From Ruminococcus sp. (GTDB lineage: Bacteria; Bacillota; Clostridia; Oscillospirales; Ruminococcaceae), in assembly GCA_017620025.1 (NCBI GenBank), contig JAFZRF010000008.1:37951-101950 (forward strand): a stretch of DNA of 64,000 bases. The letters run 5' to 3'. Below the pieces are notes generated by a model. That model was given only the letters and a program-made list of their open reading frames with translations, had not been told where the DNA came from and searched no databases. The stretch's first letter is position 1. Every line of letters starts with the position of its first letter. The position numbers and the translations under genes are program-made. Of the stretch, positions 8,601 to 18,500 are shown piece after piece.

Positions 8601-10136
8601 TTGGCAGAATATATTCTCGAAATGAAAAACATAACAAAGGAATTCCCCGGTGTTAAGGCTCTCGATAACGTAAATCTCAAGGTACAGCCCGGCGAGATAC
8701 ACGCCCTTGTAGGCGAGAACGGTGCAGGCAAATCCACTCTAATGAACGTACTCAGCGGCACCTATCCCTTCGGCTCCTACACAGGCGATATCGTCTACAA
8801 CGGCGAGGAGTGCAGGTTCAGGAACCTGCATGACAGTGAGGAAAAAGGAATAGTTATCATACATCAGGAGCTTGCCCTCATCCCCGAGCTCTCCATAGGC
8901 GAGAATATGTTTCTCGGCAACGAGCGCAAGGGACTGTTCGGCATAAACTGGGACAGGACATTCCACGAAGCAGGAGAGCATATGCGTCAGGTCGGCCTGA
9001 AGGAAGAGGCCACCACGCTTATCAAGGATATCGGCACCGGCAAGCAGCAGCTCGTTGAGATAGCAAAGGCTCTCAGCAAGAACGTAAAGCTGCTGATACT
9101 CGATGAGCCGACCTCCTCACTCAACGAAGAGGATTCAAGGATGCTCCTCGACCTGCTCATCAGCTTCAAGAAGAAGGGCATGACCTCTATCATCATCTCG
9201 CATAAGCTCAACGAGATATCCTACGTTGCCGACAAGATAACCGTTATCCGTGACGGAGCGACTATCGAGACCATCGACAACGCAGAGCATAACATAGACG
9301 AGGCCCGCATCATCCGCGGCATGGTAGGACGTGAGCTCAGCGACCGCTATCCCGCCCGTGAACACAACGTGAGCGACAAGGTGGGCATGGAGGTCAGCGG
9401 CTGGACAGTCCATCATCCGCTGTACACCGAGAAGAAGGTCGTGGACAACGTCTCCTTCAACGTCCGCCGCGGCGAGATAGTCGGCTTCTCCGGCCTGCAG
9501 GGCGCAGGACGCACAGAGCTTGCCATGTCGATCTTCGGTCGCTCCTACGGCTCCGATATCAGCGGAAAGCTGAAGATAGACGGCGAGGAAAAGGAGCTGA
9601 AGACCGTCTCTGACGCAATCAAGGCCGGACTTGCATACGTGACTGAGGACAGAAAAGGCAACGGACTCATCCTTGCGGAGAGCATTGCCAAGAATATCAC
9701 TATGTCACGCCTTGAAAAGGTATGCAGCAAGGGCATAATAAATATTGACAAAGAAAACTCCGTCGCAGAGGATTACAGGGAAAAGCTCCGTACAAAGACT
9801 CCTTCTGTACAGCAGTCAGTCGGTAATCTCTCAGGCGGAAATCAGCAGAAGGTGCTGCTTTCAAAGTGGATGTTCGCAGATCCCGAGGTGCTTATCCTCG
9901 ATGAACCCACAAGAGGTATCGATGTAGGTGCCAAGTATGAGATATACTGCATCATGAACGACCTTGTGGCGCAGGGCAAGTCCGTGGTAATGATCTCTTC
10001 CGAGATGCCCGAGCTGCTCGGTATGTGCGACCGCATCTACGTTATGAACGAGGGCAGAATGGTTGCGGAGATGCCTGCTGCGGAAGCAACGCAGGAAAAG
10101 ATCATGGCAGCTATCCTTCAGTCCGACAAACAATAA
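8601..10136 (+). CDS. mmsA: Multiple-monosaccharide ABC transporter, ATP-binding protein
   Basis: 511-residue ATPase with two fused ABC domains, as in XylG/MglA/GguA. The N-terminal domain has Walker [10 protein letters not shown], Walker [12 protein letters not shown] and the weak signature [14 protein letters not shown]. The C-terminal domain has a degenerate Walker A (GLQGAGRTE), signature LSGGNQQKV and Walker [17 protein letters not shown]. Translation starts at TTG (8601), supported by AAAAGGAGAG 6 bases upstream; no better start lies nearby. It powers sugar import together with the permease 19 bases downstream and the binding protein upstream. Confidence 0.92.
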   Translation: MAEYILEMKNITKEFPGVKALDNVNLKVQPGEIHALVGENGAGKSTLMNVLSGTYPFGSYTGDIVYNGEECRFRNLHDSEEKGIVIIHQELALIPELSIGENMFLGNERKGLFGINWDRTFHEAGEHMRQVGLKEEATTLIKDIGTGKQQLVEIAKALSKNVKLLILDEPTSSLNEEDSRMLLDLLISFKKKGMTSIIISHKLNEISYVADKITVIRDGATIETIDNAEHNIDEARIIRGMVGRELSDRYPAREHNVSDKVGMEVSGWTVHHPLYTEKKVVDNVSFNVRRGEIVGFSGLQGAGRTELAMSIFGRSYGSDISGKLKIDGEEKELKTVSDAIKAGLAYVTEDRKGNGLILAESIAKNITMSRLEKVCSKGIINIDKENSVAEDYREKLRTKTPSVQQSVGNLSGGNQQKVLLSKWMFADPEVLILDEPTRGIDVGAKYEIYCIMNDLVAQGKSVVMISSEMPELLGMCDRIYVMNEGRMVAEMPAAEATQEKIMAAILQSDKQ

Positions 10137-10155
10137 ATGATCGAAGGAGTATAAT

Positions 10156-11316
10156 ATGAACGTAAAGACTTTCATCAAGAAATACACCATGGTCATTGCA
10201 CTGGTCGTGGTATTCATATTCTTTTCCATCTGGACAGAGGGCAAGCTTCTGCTCTCACAGAACCTTTCAAACCTTCTGCTCCAGAACGCATACGTGCTCG
10301 TTATGGCCTGCGGTATGCTTCTGTGCATACTCACCGGCGGTAACATCGACCTCTCTGTAGGCTCGACCGTCTGCCTCATAGGCGCGATAGCGGCGCAGCT
10401 GATGTCGAAATACGGCATGAACGCATATCTCGTAATATGCCTGTGTCTCGCGCTTTCACTGCTCATAGGAATGTGGCAGGGCTTCTGGATAGGATATATA
10501 CATATCCCGCCGTTCATCTGTACCCTTGCGGGTATGTTCCTCTTCCGAGGCATCGGACGTGCGATACTCGGATCAAAGAGCGTTGCCATCAACGACGAGA
10601 CCTTCCTCAACACATTCGCTTCCTACATCAATATCCCCGGTCTTGACGAAGAGACAAAGTGGTCGGCATTCATTGCAGGTCTGATAATCGCCTGCATACT
10701 TCCCGTCGTTACCTTCCTCAGCCGTGCAAAGAAGAAAAAGAAGGGCTACAAGATGCCCTCCGCTTTATCACAGTATGCAAAGATAGGCGTCATCGACCTG
10801 CTTGTCATTGCCTACGCATGGAAGCTCGCAAACTACAAGGGAATCCCCGTAATGGCTCTGTGGGTGCTCGCTATCGTATTCATATACGCATTCATAACCT
10901 CCAAGACCGCCTTCGGCCGCTACTTCTATGCAGTCGGCGGAAACGAGAAGGCCACAAAGCTCTCGGGTATCAATACCAACAAGGTATACTTCCTTGCCTA
11001 TACCTCCATGTCGCTCCTCGCAGGCCTTTCCGGACTTCTTATCGCAGCCCGTATCGGTTCCATCAACGGCGATACAGGTAACTCCTTCGAGATGGACGCT
11101 ATCGGCTCATGCTTCATCGGCGGCGCCTCTGCTTACGGCGGAAGCGGTACCGTAGGCGGCGTTGTAGTCGGCGCTATCCTCCTCGGCGTTATCAACCAGG
11201 GTATGTCGATCAGAGGACTCGACAACAACTGGCAGTATGTAGTAAAGGGCGCAGTTCTCCTTATAGCCGTTATCTTCGACGTTGTTTCAAACAAGAAGAC
11301 AGGCAAGGCAGGATAA
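10156..11316 (+). CDS. mmsB: Multiple-monosaccharide ABC transporter, permease
   Basis: 386-residue integral membrane protein of the XylH/GguB permease family with about ten hydrophobic segments. Characteristic stretches are the N-terminal FSIWTEGKLLLSQNLSNLL, GGNIDLSVGSTVCL and GRYFYAVGGNEKATKLSGI. It forms the membrane channel of the importer; the gene follows mmsA after 19 bases with GAAGGAG as ribosome site. A lysine-rich cytoplasmic loop (RAKKKKKGYK) near residue 195 is longer than in many relatives. The order binding protein, ATPase, permease is standard for this family. Confidence 0.92.
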   Translation: MNVKTFIKKYTMVIALVVVFIFFSIWTEGKLLLSQNLSNLLLQNAYVLVMACGMLLCILTGGNIDLSVGSTVCLIGAIAAQLMSKYGMNAYLVICLCLALSLLIGMWQGFWIGYIHIPPFICTLAGMFLFRGIGRAILGSKSVAINDETFLNTFASYINIPGLDEETKWSAFIAGLIIACILPVVTFLSRAKKKKKGYKMPSALSQYAKIGVIDLLVIAYAWKLANYKGIPVMALWVLAIVFIYAFITSKTAFGRYFYAVGGNEKATKLSGINTNKVYFLAYTSMSLLAGLSGLLIAARIGSINGDTGNSFEMDAIGSCFIGGASAYGGSGTVGGVVVGAILLGVINQGMSIRGLDNNWQYVVKGAVLLIAVIFDVVSNKKTGKAG

Positions 11317-11331
11317 CCTCCATATTACCAT

Positions 11332-11362
11332 CGGCCCGGAGCATAGTCTCCGGGCCGTATTT
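11332..11362 (+). terminator. Hairpin after mmsB
   Basis: Nine-base-pair GC-rich stem (CGGCCCGGA/TCCGGGCCG) followed by only TATTT. It lies 15 bases after the mmsB stop and immediately before the next gene, so it is probably a leaky terminator. Confidence 0.5.
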
Positions 11363-11378
11363 CAAGGGGATGATTCAG

Positions 11379-11639
11379 ATGAAATACGATATTCAGAAGC
11401 GTGACAAGGCGCTGAAGGTTCTCTTCTTCCGTGCAGTAGTCGCAGGCTACCTCGGCTATCTCGGATTCAGCATAGCAACGGAAAAAAATACCGCCATGAA
11501 CACGGCGGCAGCCTGGGCGCTGGGTATCCTTTTCATGGCCGTCTGCGCTGGCTTTGCAGTATATTCCATACGCCGCTTTCTGACGGATATGTCAGCTGCA
11601 AAACTCACAGATGCCGATGTCAGCGGGGAGGAAGAATGA
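11379..11639 (+). CDS. Small two-helix membrane protein
   Basis: 86-residue protein of unknown function. It has a charged N-terminus (MKYDIQKRDKALK), two hydrophobic helices (about residues 14-32 and 45-66) separated by a short polar loop, and an acidic tail (DVSGEEE). ATG at 11379 is preferred, 9 bases after AAGGGG; the ATG at 11370 abuts the ribosome site. The stop overlaps the start of the next gene (ATGATG), a sign of translational coupling. It may be expressed by read-through from the sugar operon. It is not recognised as a member of a characterised family. Confidence 0.65.
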   Translation: MKYDIQKRDKALKVLFFRAVVAGYLGYLGFSIATEKNTAMNTAAAWALGILFMAVCAGFAVYSIRRFLTDMSAAKLTDADVSGEEE

Positions 11640-12064
11640 TGCTTGAAGAAGTAAAGGAGCTCTACAGCAGCTACACCGACAAGGTGATGCAGCTTAAGCT
11701 GAACAAAAAGCTGACTGACGGCATCTTCGGCATGGGCACAAGGATATCCGACGACCCCTGCCACGAGGACTTCGCAAAGGCGCTTGAAGACCTCCTTAAA
11801 CGCTTTGAGGAGAGCTCTCCCGACAGCGATGAAGTCAGGGAGCTGCTTGAATACATCTACCTTTACCCCTACGGGCACAAGGATATCGTAAGCGTTTACT
11901 GGATGACCACAGCTGTACACAGCCTGACACTGGATATCATCAAGCTCCTTGATGCAAAGTCTGCATCGGAGCTGAGAAAGCAGTACATTACCCTATGCCC
12001 GAAGCTGAAACAGCTGCCCGTACAGAAAAAGATCTGCCGGGCACTGGCAGAAATAAGCAAATAA
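11636..12064 (+). CDS. Conserved-looking small cytoplasmic protein, function unknown
   Basis: Up to 142 residues, predicted all-helical and charged, without signal peptide or membrane segments. It begins MMLEEVKELYSSYTDKVMQL and contains a phrase YIYLYPYGHKDIVSVYWMTT near residue 93. GGGGAGG precedes two adjacent ATGs at 11636 and 11639; the second has the better spacing. The start overlaps the stop of the membrane protein upstream, so the two probably work together or are at least co-expressed. A strong hairpin follows. No catalytic motif was recognised. Confidence 0.6.
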   Translation: MMLEEVKELYSSYTDKVMQLKLNKKLTDGIFGMGTRISDDPCHEDFAKALEDLLKRFEESSPDSDEVRELLEYIYLYPYGHKDIVSVYWMTTAVHSLTLDIIKLLDAKSASELRKQYITLCPKLKQLPVQKKICRALAEISK

Positions 12065-12068
12065 ACAG

Positions 12069-12103
12069 AGAGCCGTACGGAGAAACTCCCCGTACGGCTC
12101 TTA
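12069..12103. terminator. Terminator hairpin between convergent genes
   Basis: Perfect 12-base-pair stem (AGAGCCGTACGG/CCGTACGGCTCT) between the convergent genes ending at 12064 (+) and 12139 (-). T-rich tracts on both sides are weak, so it may serve both directions. A hairpin with the same stem occurs at 56256-56281. Confidence 0.65.
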
Positions 12104-12138
12104 TACTATATCATGTTTTCTATCCCTTTCAGGAGTGT

Positions 12139-14667
12139 TTACTCAGCACTGATTATGCCTGCATCTATCTTCTGAATGGTGAGTGCGTCTGTTCCTGTGA
12201 TACCTGCTGTGCCGTCTATATCGGCATTCTTCCTTCCCTGAGCGGTGAGAGGATATTTTTCATTATTCGTAACGTACTGTAGTACGGCTACTGCATCGGC
12301 GATATTTACCCTGGTATCAAGATTTGCGTCTCCGGCAGCAGCGGGAGCTGCTGTGCCTTCCTCAGCTGTCATATCCATGTTGAATTCTGCAAGAGCAGCC
12401 ACGATGCTGTCAAGCTCTTCCTTGGCTGACAGACCGCCATACGATCCTCGTCCATGATGTCTGCTGAACTCATAGAAATTGGAATTGAATACCTTGTAAT
12501 ACTGAATATCAGGATTCTCCTCGAAATATGCCTGCTGTGCATCCAGGAATGCCTGTGTATCGCTGTAGTTCTTATCAAGCTCGCCGTATATATACATAAG
12601 CATACACTCAGTTTCAAGGAAATCGGCGCTTATTCCGTTGTTGTTGAAATCGAAGTTTGTCTCGAAATTATCGCGTATCTCCTGAGAAACGCCTATAACA
12701 GGCAGGAGCTCGGGATAGCGTCTTACCATTGTGCCGAAGTAACCCTTCTTGTAAGGACAGCTGAACTCGCATTCAAGATTGAACAGGATATTGAAATCAG
12801 CGTCATCTATCTTTCCGTCAAGGTTGATATCCGGCTTCGGAAGCTCTCCTGACTTTACCTTCCTGTAGTATTCCGGAAATGCTTCATTTATCTCTTCTCT
12901 TGTAAAATTCATGCGCTCCGGGAGCTCGATCTCTTCTGTCATGGGGCCGTATCTGATAGAAAGCTCCTCATAGAGTGCGAGATTCTCAAGTACAGGATAG
13001 CGTCTGCAGAACTCAAGATTGTTATCAGAATAGTAATCAAAATCGAAGAACTTCGGATCTGTCTCCTGACTGGTCACACAATACTCAGCAAGAGCCTCAA
13101 CCATATCTTTATCGAAATCGTATGTGTACGCCGGTGCTATCTCAAAGAACCTGATAGCCTTCTCCATTCCGTTTCTGGTTATAGGTGAATCAGAGAAATC
13201 CATCCAGTCCGGCACATTGTGATACGTTGTACTCTCCGGAAAAGCGATATCACGCAGGAACTGATCATCACTCAGCTCGCTTGCAGTCCAGAGATTATAA
13301 GATGCATAAGCCAGCAGAGCTACATCCTGGAAATTGAACACTCCGTCCGAATTGATATCAACATCAACGATCCCTTTCTCAACGAGCTCTTTCATGATGT
13401 ACGATCCGGTTCCTGTCACGTGGTTAGAATAATTATAATAATCTATGAAGCGATATATATGTGAAGTAAGGAGCTCCTTCTCCTTTTCGAGTTCCGCCAG
13501 CGTCAATACGTTTTCGTCCGCCACGATATCCTCCTTGGTGATACGTCTGATCTGTCCCTCTTCTTCACGTATATATATACTGCTCTCCCTGTATTTATAG
13601 TAATCCCACTCGCCGTCATCACGCCTGATAAGATCATTGGGGATCACAGCATTGTATTCGTCCGGACAGTTGTCAATATAGTAATTCGGATCAGAATACT
13701 CAATATGAGGGGTATTGCTGGATAAGAAATACTCCATTATATCATTGTAGCTGAGTTTGTGGTTCGTTTCGTCAACGTCATAAGTACGCCACATATACTC
13801 AATACCCGATTTCCACGCATCAGTTGCACACGTAAAATTGATATCAATCGTGGGAATTGAATCGTATTTCTCCTGTATGTAGTCGGGAACAGTGCAATCT
13901 CCGCGGCAATTTTCAATGTTATAGAACGCATATACATCAAAGATGTCAAATTTTCCGTCGCTGTTAATATCCAGCCATGATTCTCCGTTCTGCTCTATAA
14001 ATGCTTTTACCGTCTGTACACCTAACAGGTAATCAGTATTCGCTCTGTATTCCTGCGCATTCGTGTTGATAGCCGTTGCATTTGAGAACATAAGGACCGA
14101 CGTTAAAAATGCAGTATATTTTTTCACAATAAGACTCCCTTCGTATTCATAGTCTGAAACCGGAACAGTGTTCCATGTTCCGTTTCCGTTATTAACGTCC
14201 ACGGCAATGGGTGATGTTGCCGTGATACATCCGGTGCCGCTGACTACAGCACCGCTCTGTGTCTGTGAAGCTGCTGCGGAGGTCTGGCTGACGGCAGCAG
14301 CAGTATTTGTATTCCCGGAAGTGCCCGTTTCAGCCGGAGCAACTGTGGTATGCCTGTCTGTCTTTTTCTCTGACCCTTCAGTAACAGCAGGAGATGTCGG
14401 AGTTACAGCCGGTCCCGTCTCCGATACGATCATATCGTCCGGAGGAGTGATATCCGGCGGCGCAGGCATATTCTTCAGGTATACACCTACACACAGCGCG
14501 GCAGCAAGACCGGCTGTGCCTGCGGCAAACCTGTAGAACAACGGTAACCTCTTATCTCTGTGTCCGGATGACGAGAGGTTTTCTATTTCGGCAAAAAAAG
14601 CATCTTTTTTATTTGATTCCAGGGATACGTATGAATCCTGTATTGCTTTCCTGAACTTTTTATTCAA
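12139..14667 (-). CDS. Membrane anti-sigma-like protein continuous with a multi-EF-hand dockerin protein
   Basis: 842-residue frame starting at TTG (14667), 8 bases after GGGAGG and 15 bases after the ECF sigma stop. Residues 1-42 are charged and cytoplasmic-looking, 43-64 form a membrane helix (LFYRFAAGTAGLAAALCVGV), and 65-160 are Thr/Ser/Ala/Pro-rich: an anti-sigma layout. At residue 181 a GTG with its own GAAGGGAG site begins VKKYTAFLTSVLMFSNATA, which looks like a signal peptide. The rest has several calcium-loop motifs (DINSDGKFDIFD, DINSDGVFNFQD, DINLDGKIDDAD) and a C-terminal dockerin (779-842; VADAV-like first loop, KYPL, IDAGII). It is either a fusion that couples cellulosome state to a sigma factor, or two products from one frame. 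No catalytic domain was recognised. Confidence 0.7.
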   Translation of the reverse strand: MNKKFRKAIQDSYVSLESNKKDAFFAEIENLSSSGHRDKRLPLFYRFAAGTAGLAAALCVGVYLKNMPAPPDITPPDDMIVSETGPAVTPTSPAVTEGSEKKTDRHTTVAPAETGTSGNTNTAAAVSQTSAAASQTQSGAVVSGTGCITATSPIAVDVNNGNGTWNTVPVSDYEYEGSLIVKKYTAFLTSVLMFSNATAINTNAQEYRANTDYLLGVQTVKAFIEQNGESWLDINSDGKFDIFDVYAFYNIENCRGDCTVPDYIQEKYDSIPTIDINFTCATDAWKSGIEYMWRTYDVDETNHKLSYNDIMEYFLSSNTPHIEYSDPNYYIDNCPDEYNAVIPNDLIRRDDGEWDYYKYRESSIYIREEEGQIRRITKEDIVADENVLTLAELEKEKELLTSHIYRFIDYYNYSNHVTGTGSYIMKELVEKGIVDVDINSDGVFNFQDVALLAYASYNLWTASELSDDQFLRDIAFPESTTYHNVPDWMDFSDSPITRNGMEKAIRFFEIAPAYTYDFDKDMVEALAEYCVTSQETDPKFFDFDYYSDNNLEFCRRYPVLENLALYEELSIRYGPMTEEIELPERMNFTREEINEAFPEYYRKVKSGELPKPDINLDGKIDDADFNILFNLECEFSCPYKKGYFGTMVRRYPELLPVIGVSQEIRDNFETNFDFNNNGISADFLETECMLMYIYGELDKNYSDTQAFLDAQQAYFEENPDIQYYKVFNSNFYEFSRHHGRGSYGGLSAKEELDSIVAALAEFNMDMTAEEGTAAPAAAGDANLDTRVNIADAVAVLQYVTNNEKYPLTAQGRKNADIDGTAGITGTDALTIQKIDAGIISAE
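14125..14145 (-). promoter_or_regulatory. Internal ribosome site and GTG start inside the anti-sigma/dockerin gene
   Basis: Minus-strand GAAGGGAG is followed after 7 bases by GTG AAA AAA (GTG at 14127-14125), in frame with the surrounding gene. The encoded N-terminus resembles a signal peptide. Initiation here would give a separate exported 662-residue dockerin protein without the sigma-binding part. Confidence 0.55.
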
Positions 14668-14682
14668 ATCAAAAACCTCCCA

Positions 14683-15129
14683 TCATTCAAAATCTTTTTT
14701 CAGGACAGACAGTATCTTTTTTATCCTGCGGTCCATTGCGAACCTTGAGACTCCGTAGAGCTTGCTCAGAACACTGACAGGTACTTCATTCTTGTATCGC
14801 AGAAGTATGAGCTCGCTGTCCTCCTCCGGCAGCTTTCTTATCGCATCGGAAAGAGCCACTCCCGTGAGGACATCCTCCTCATGATCTGCGTCATCAGGAA
14901 AGGTATCAGTAAGTTCCTCGGAAGGCGTTTTACGGTAGTGGTCCGCACACAGATTGCCGGCGATCGTGTACAGATACTGCAGGTCTTTGCCAATGCCGTG
15001 ATACTGCGGATGTTCAAGGAATCGAAGGAAGGTCTCCTGACATATGTCTTCCGCTACATCACGGTTATGTACTTTATAGAAGCAGTATCGTAAGATCCTA
15101 TCGTACTGATCTTTCAAATCTAATGACAT
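14683..15129 (-). CDS. ECF-type RNA polymerase sigma factor
   Basis: 148-residue sigma-70-family factor. Region 2 covers about residues 5-70, with AEDICQETFLRFLEHP and YLYTIAGNLCADHYR, a classic ECF DNA-melting helix. Region 4 is C-terminal, with LPEEDSELILLRYKNEVPVSVLSKLYGVS as its core. GGGAGG lies 7 bases before ATG at 15129. The next gene, the putative membrane anti-sigma with dockerin, starts 15 bases after this stop. Together they form a probable outside-to-inside signalling pair; the regulon is unknown but could include cellulosome genes. Confidence 0.87.
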   Translation of the reverse strand: MSLDLKDQYDRILRYCFYKVHNRDVAEDICQETFLRFLEHPQYHGIGKDLQYLYTIAGNLCADHYRKTPSEELTDTFPDDADHEEDVLTGVALSDAIRKLPEEDSELILLRYKNEVPVSVLSKLYGVSRFAMDRRIKKILSVLKKDFE

Positions 15130-15183
15130 ATTGACCTCCCTTCACAATGTATGACGTTCTCAAAGCCCCTTTGTGCGCTTTTA

Positions 15184-15213
15184 ATTGTAAACGTTTGATT
15201 AATTTTCTGTTAA
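15184..15213 (-). promoter_or_regulatory. Candidate promoter of the second sigma gene
   Basis: TTAACA (15213-15208), 18-base spacer, TACAAT (15189-15184) on the minus strand, about 55 bases upstream of the start codon. It resembles a vegetative promoter rather than an ECF one. Confidence 0.5.
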
Positions 15214-15296
15214 TATATCATTAACACGCGCAGCTGTTATCATTTTATATTATACACCATTTAGGATGATTGTTCAAATCAGAACGGATACTGCAC

Positions 15297-15334
15297 AGAA
15301 AAGCCCCCGGCAGAAATAAAGCTCTGCCGGGGGC
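15297..15334 (-). terminator. Terminator downstream of the LRR-dockerin gene
   Basis: Perfect 12-base-pair stem (GCCCCCGGCAGA/TCTGCCGGGGGC, arms 15303-15314 and 15323-15334) followed on the minus strand by TTTTCTG. It lies after the out-of-frame half dockerin rather than right after the annotated stop, which suggests the transcript includes both. Confidence 0.8.
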
Positions 15335-15356
15335 CGTTTATTTATACTCAGCTTAT

Positions 15357-15513
15357 TCAGCCTTCCTGTCTTTCACGGAAGAAATCCTCCGCAGCTACAT
15401 CATCGCTTGCGGATGCTAAAGCATAGTATTCAAGGACGAGCGAAGCATCCGAGGAATCGATAAGTCCGTCCCTGTTCACATCGCCTGCGCTCTTTGTCTC
15501 CTCTGATCCCTGA
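15357..15513 (-). pseudogene. Out-of-frame half dockerin after the LRR gene
   Basis: Directly after the stop of the 1385-residue gene, the +1 frame encodes a single dockerin half: GDVNRDGLIDSSDASLVLEYY, ending in AAEDFFRERQEG and TGA at 15357. It closely resembles the second half of the preceding in-frame dockerin, which ends in EEFLRSNI. No start codon or ribosome site precedes it. The likely origin is a tandem duplication of the gene end followed by a one-base indel, leaving a fragment. A frameshift error in the assembly, or translational frameshifting, cannot be excluded from one sequence. Confidence 0.65.
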
Positions 15514-18500
15514 TCAGATATTTGATCTTAAAAATTCTTCAAGCCCGATATCGTAGCCTGCGCTGTTATACGCATAGAATGCAAGCAGCAATGAAGCATC
15601 GCTTGATGTGACTCTTCCGTCTCCGTTTACATCGGATACCTCAAGCGGAACAGAAGGCTCTCCGCCGGTTGAGAGGTTTGCGTATTCATCAAGCAGGCAG
15701 GAAGCATCCACAGCATCTACCATGCCGTCTCCGTTGATATCGCCCTTCCTGAGATCCTTCGGAGGCTCGGACGGTACAGTCGTTGTTGTCTCAGGCGCTA
15801 TATCAGCCGCAGTTTCCGTTGTGGCCGCATCAGCTGTAGTCTCTGCAGGCTCTGCCGTTGTTGTGGCAGGAGCTTCTTCCGTGGTCGTTGCAGGCTTTGT
15901 TTCCGTGGTAACCGGTACAGCGGTCGTTACGGTTGAAACTGTCTCTGCCGGTGCGGTCGCAGCCGTTGTTTCCTCCGGCAGCTCTGTCTCAGCAGGATCG
16001 TTGATATGGATCGTCTTCTCCATGCTCTCTGTATTCTCAGTGCCTGCATATGACAGACAGCCCGTGCCGACCTTTACGGTAACGTCCGCAAGCTCGGAGT
16101 AATCTCCCACGAGAACAAAGGTGTCGGTCACCTCTTCATCTGTTCCGTGGAATACAGGCTCTATGGTGTATCCGGGGAAGCCCTCAACCGTAACTGTATT
16201 GTCATTTACAGAATCGGACTGCATATACTTGCCGAAACAGAACCTTATGCATCCGCTCTCCTCCTGATCATACCATATATCCGATACCTCGCCGGGTGCA
16301 TCACTGCTGAGGGCGAACTCGATAACAGGATTCTCATCACGGACTGTTATCTTGCCGCTGTCGATCTGTTCAAAACCCTCTGCATTGCATACTATCCTCC
16401 AGTCACCCACAGGAGCTATCCATGCGAAGTGTCCGGTCTCGTCAGAGATCATGGGATTCTTCTGATATGTGTCTTCCGGATCCCAGGGCATCTCCCTGCC
16501 GTCCTCGTCTATACTGTAAATGGTTATCTCTGCCCCGCCTATGGGATTAGAAGGCGCTGCCTCGTATACAGTGCCGTTTCCTTTTTTAAGGAACACTATC
16601 TTTGCGGGATAGGAGAAGAAACCTCCGGTATAATCGATCTCCTCGCCGGCAGCCGCATCGGCCTTCGTTACTATAATGATATTGATACCGCCCGGCTCTC
16701 CGGCAGGAACATCAAGCTGTCTGGTAGCTGTCCATACGTCATTCTCCTCGTCGTACCTCGTCTCTATCAGCTGAGTTGAGACAGCTTTTGAGGTTATGCT
16801 GTTATTTGTGATGAACACCTTGCTTATAAGCTCGCTGTTGCTGATATCAAGAGTGAACTTTACCGTTCTGTCGGGGAGCAGCAGCTTGACGGGTGAAGCA
16901 CATTCCGCAAAGGCATCTGTAACATCTGCATCGCCCTCCCACTCATTGACACGGAGCTTTACACTCCTTACAGCAGGCTCTGCCTCGGAGTAGACAACAG
17001 TGTATTCCTCTGTCTTCACGCCGTTGTATCCGGCATAGAATGTGAAGGTGTCACCCTCCTTTGTTTCCTCAGGAAGCACTACGGTAACGAAGAATCTGCC
17101 TGTAGCCGGATCAGTTACGGGAGAGTCTATGAGCTTGCCGTCCATAAGGATATCAACGGGAGTGTTCACAGGGCCCATTCCGCTGATCGTGAACAGTTTA
17201 GTGTTCACGGCAGCCGGAACATTGAGAACCAGTTCCTTTACGGAAACCCTTACCGAGCCTATGGGTTCTGTCCATGTTTTACCGTCTGCTGATTTAAGCA
17301 CAAGATCTGAATCTATATCGAATTCGCCGGCTTCCTTTGCTGTAAGGGAGAAGTTCACCTCGCCGCTGCCGGTCGTGAATACGATCTCCTTCTCACCGTT
17401 ACTGAACGTTTTGTTTTCCTCAACAGTACCGGACACCGCCTCGACTGAAGCCTCGTCCATTCCAAAGGATGACGGAACAGTGAGCAGCAGGGTGAAGTTT
17501 CCGGAAGCATCTGCAAAATCATCAAGAGCATCAAAGGAAACAGTGAAATTCACCTTTCCTCCGACAGCCGCACTTTTCACATCTGCCCTGATCTCCGACT
17601 CCGGGCGTGAGAGATGAACGAATCTCTCGTCCTTGAGCGAATAGCAGTGATAGAAGGCATCGCACTTTATATCAGCATCTTCGCCGGTATAGTTCACCTT
17701 TGAAAGGCTGCGGCAGTTGCTGAATGAATACTCGCATACCGTCTTGACAGTATCAGGAAGAGTTACCTCCTCAAGAGCTGTATCATTGCGGAATACGATG
17801 GAATTGAGCAGCGTAACGCCCTTTCCTAAAACGGCTGACCGGAGCGACTCGCAGCTCTCAAAGGCACTCAATCCGATATCAGTCACGCTGTCGGGGATAA
17901 CTATGCTCCTGAGACCGCTCCTTATGAATGCTGATGAGTTTATGGTCTCAAGCCCCTCGGGGAGTTCTATGCTCTTCAGTGAATAGGTGTTCCTGAAAGC
18001 GTAAGTATCAATAGTCTTCAGAGACTCCGGAAGAACGACCTCTTCAAGAGAATAGACATTGCTCAGACAGCCATAGGGTATCTTTGCCATACCGTCAGCG
18101 AATATGACCTTTCTGAGCGTTTTGCATCCTTCAAAGCCCGACTGGCAGCTCTTCAGCGTAGAAGGAAGGGTTATCTCAGTAATTGCCGTGTTGGAAAAAG
18201 CATTTGTGTTTATGGTCTCAAGCCCCTCGGGGAAAGTAAATTCAGCAAGACTGATGCAGTTCTTGAAGGCGCCATAACCTATTGCCTTTATGGAATCCGG
18301 AAGTATAACAGTCTCTACCCCTTTGGCATCATCAAGACAGAATTCCGGTATCGTTACTGTGCCCTCTGCAAACGTCACCTGCTTAAGAGTCTTTGTTCTG
18401 AATGCGTTACTGCTATCCGTAAGAGTAGAAGGAAGAGTTATCTTGGCAAGGGCAGTATTATCGAATGCGCCGTACTGTATCTTTTCAATTCCCTCATGGA

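Noticed and set aside
9861-10613. 250-codon minus-strand frame across mmsA and mmsB
   Set aside because: It overlaps two clear transporter genes and lacks a ribosome site and any recognisable family.
15501-15540. Programmed frameshift joining the LRR-dockerin gene to the half dockerin
   Set aside because: TTTTTAAG lies near the stop, but the downstream half is in the +1 frame and there is no classic slippery heptamer or clear stimulatory structure. Duplication and decay is simpler.
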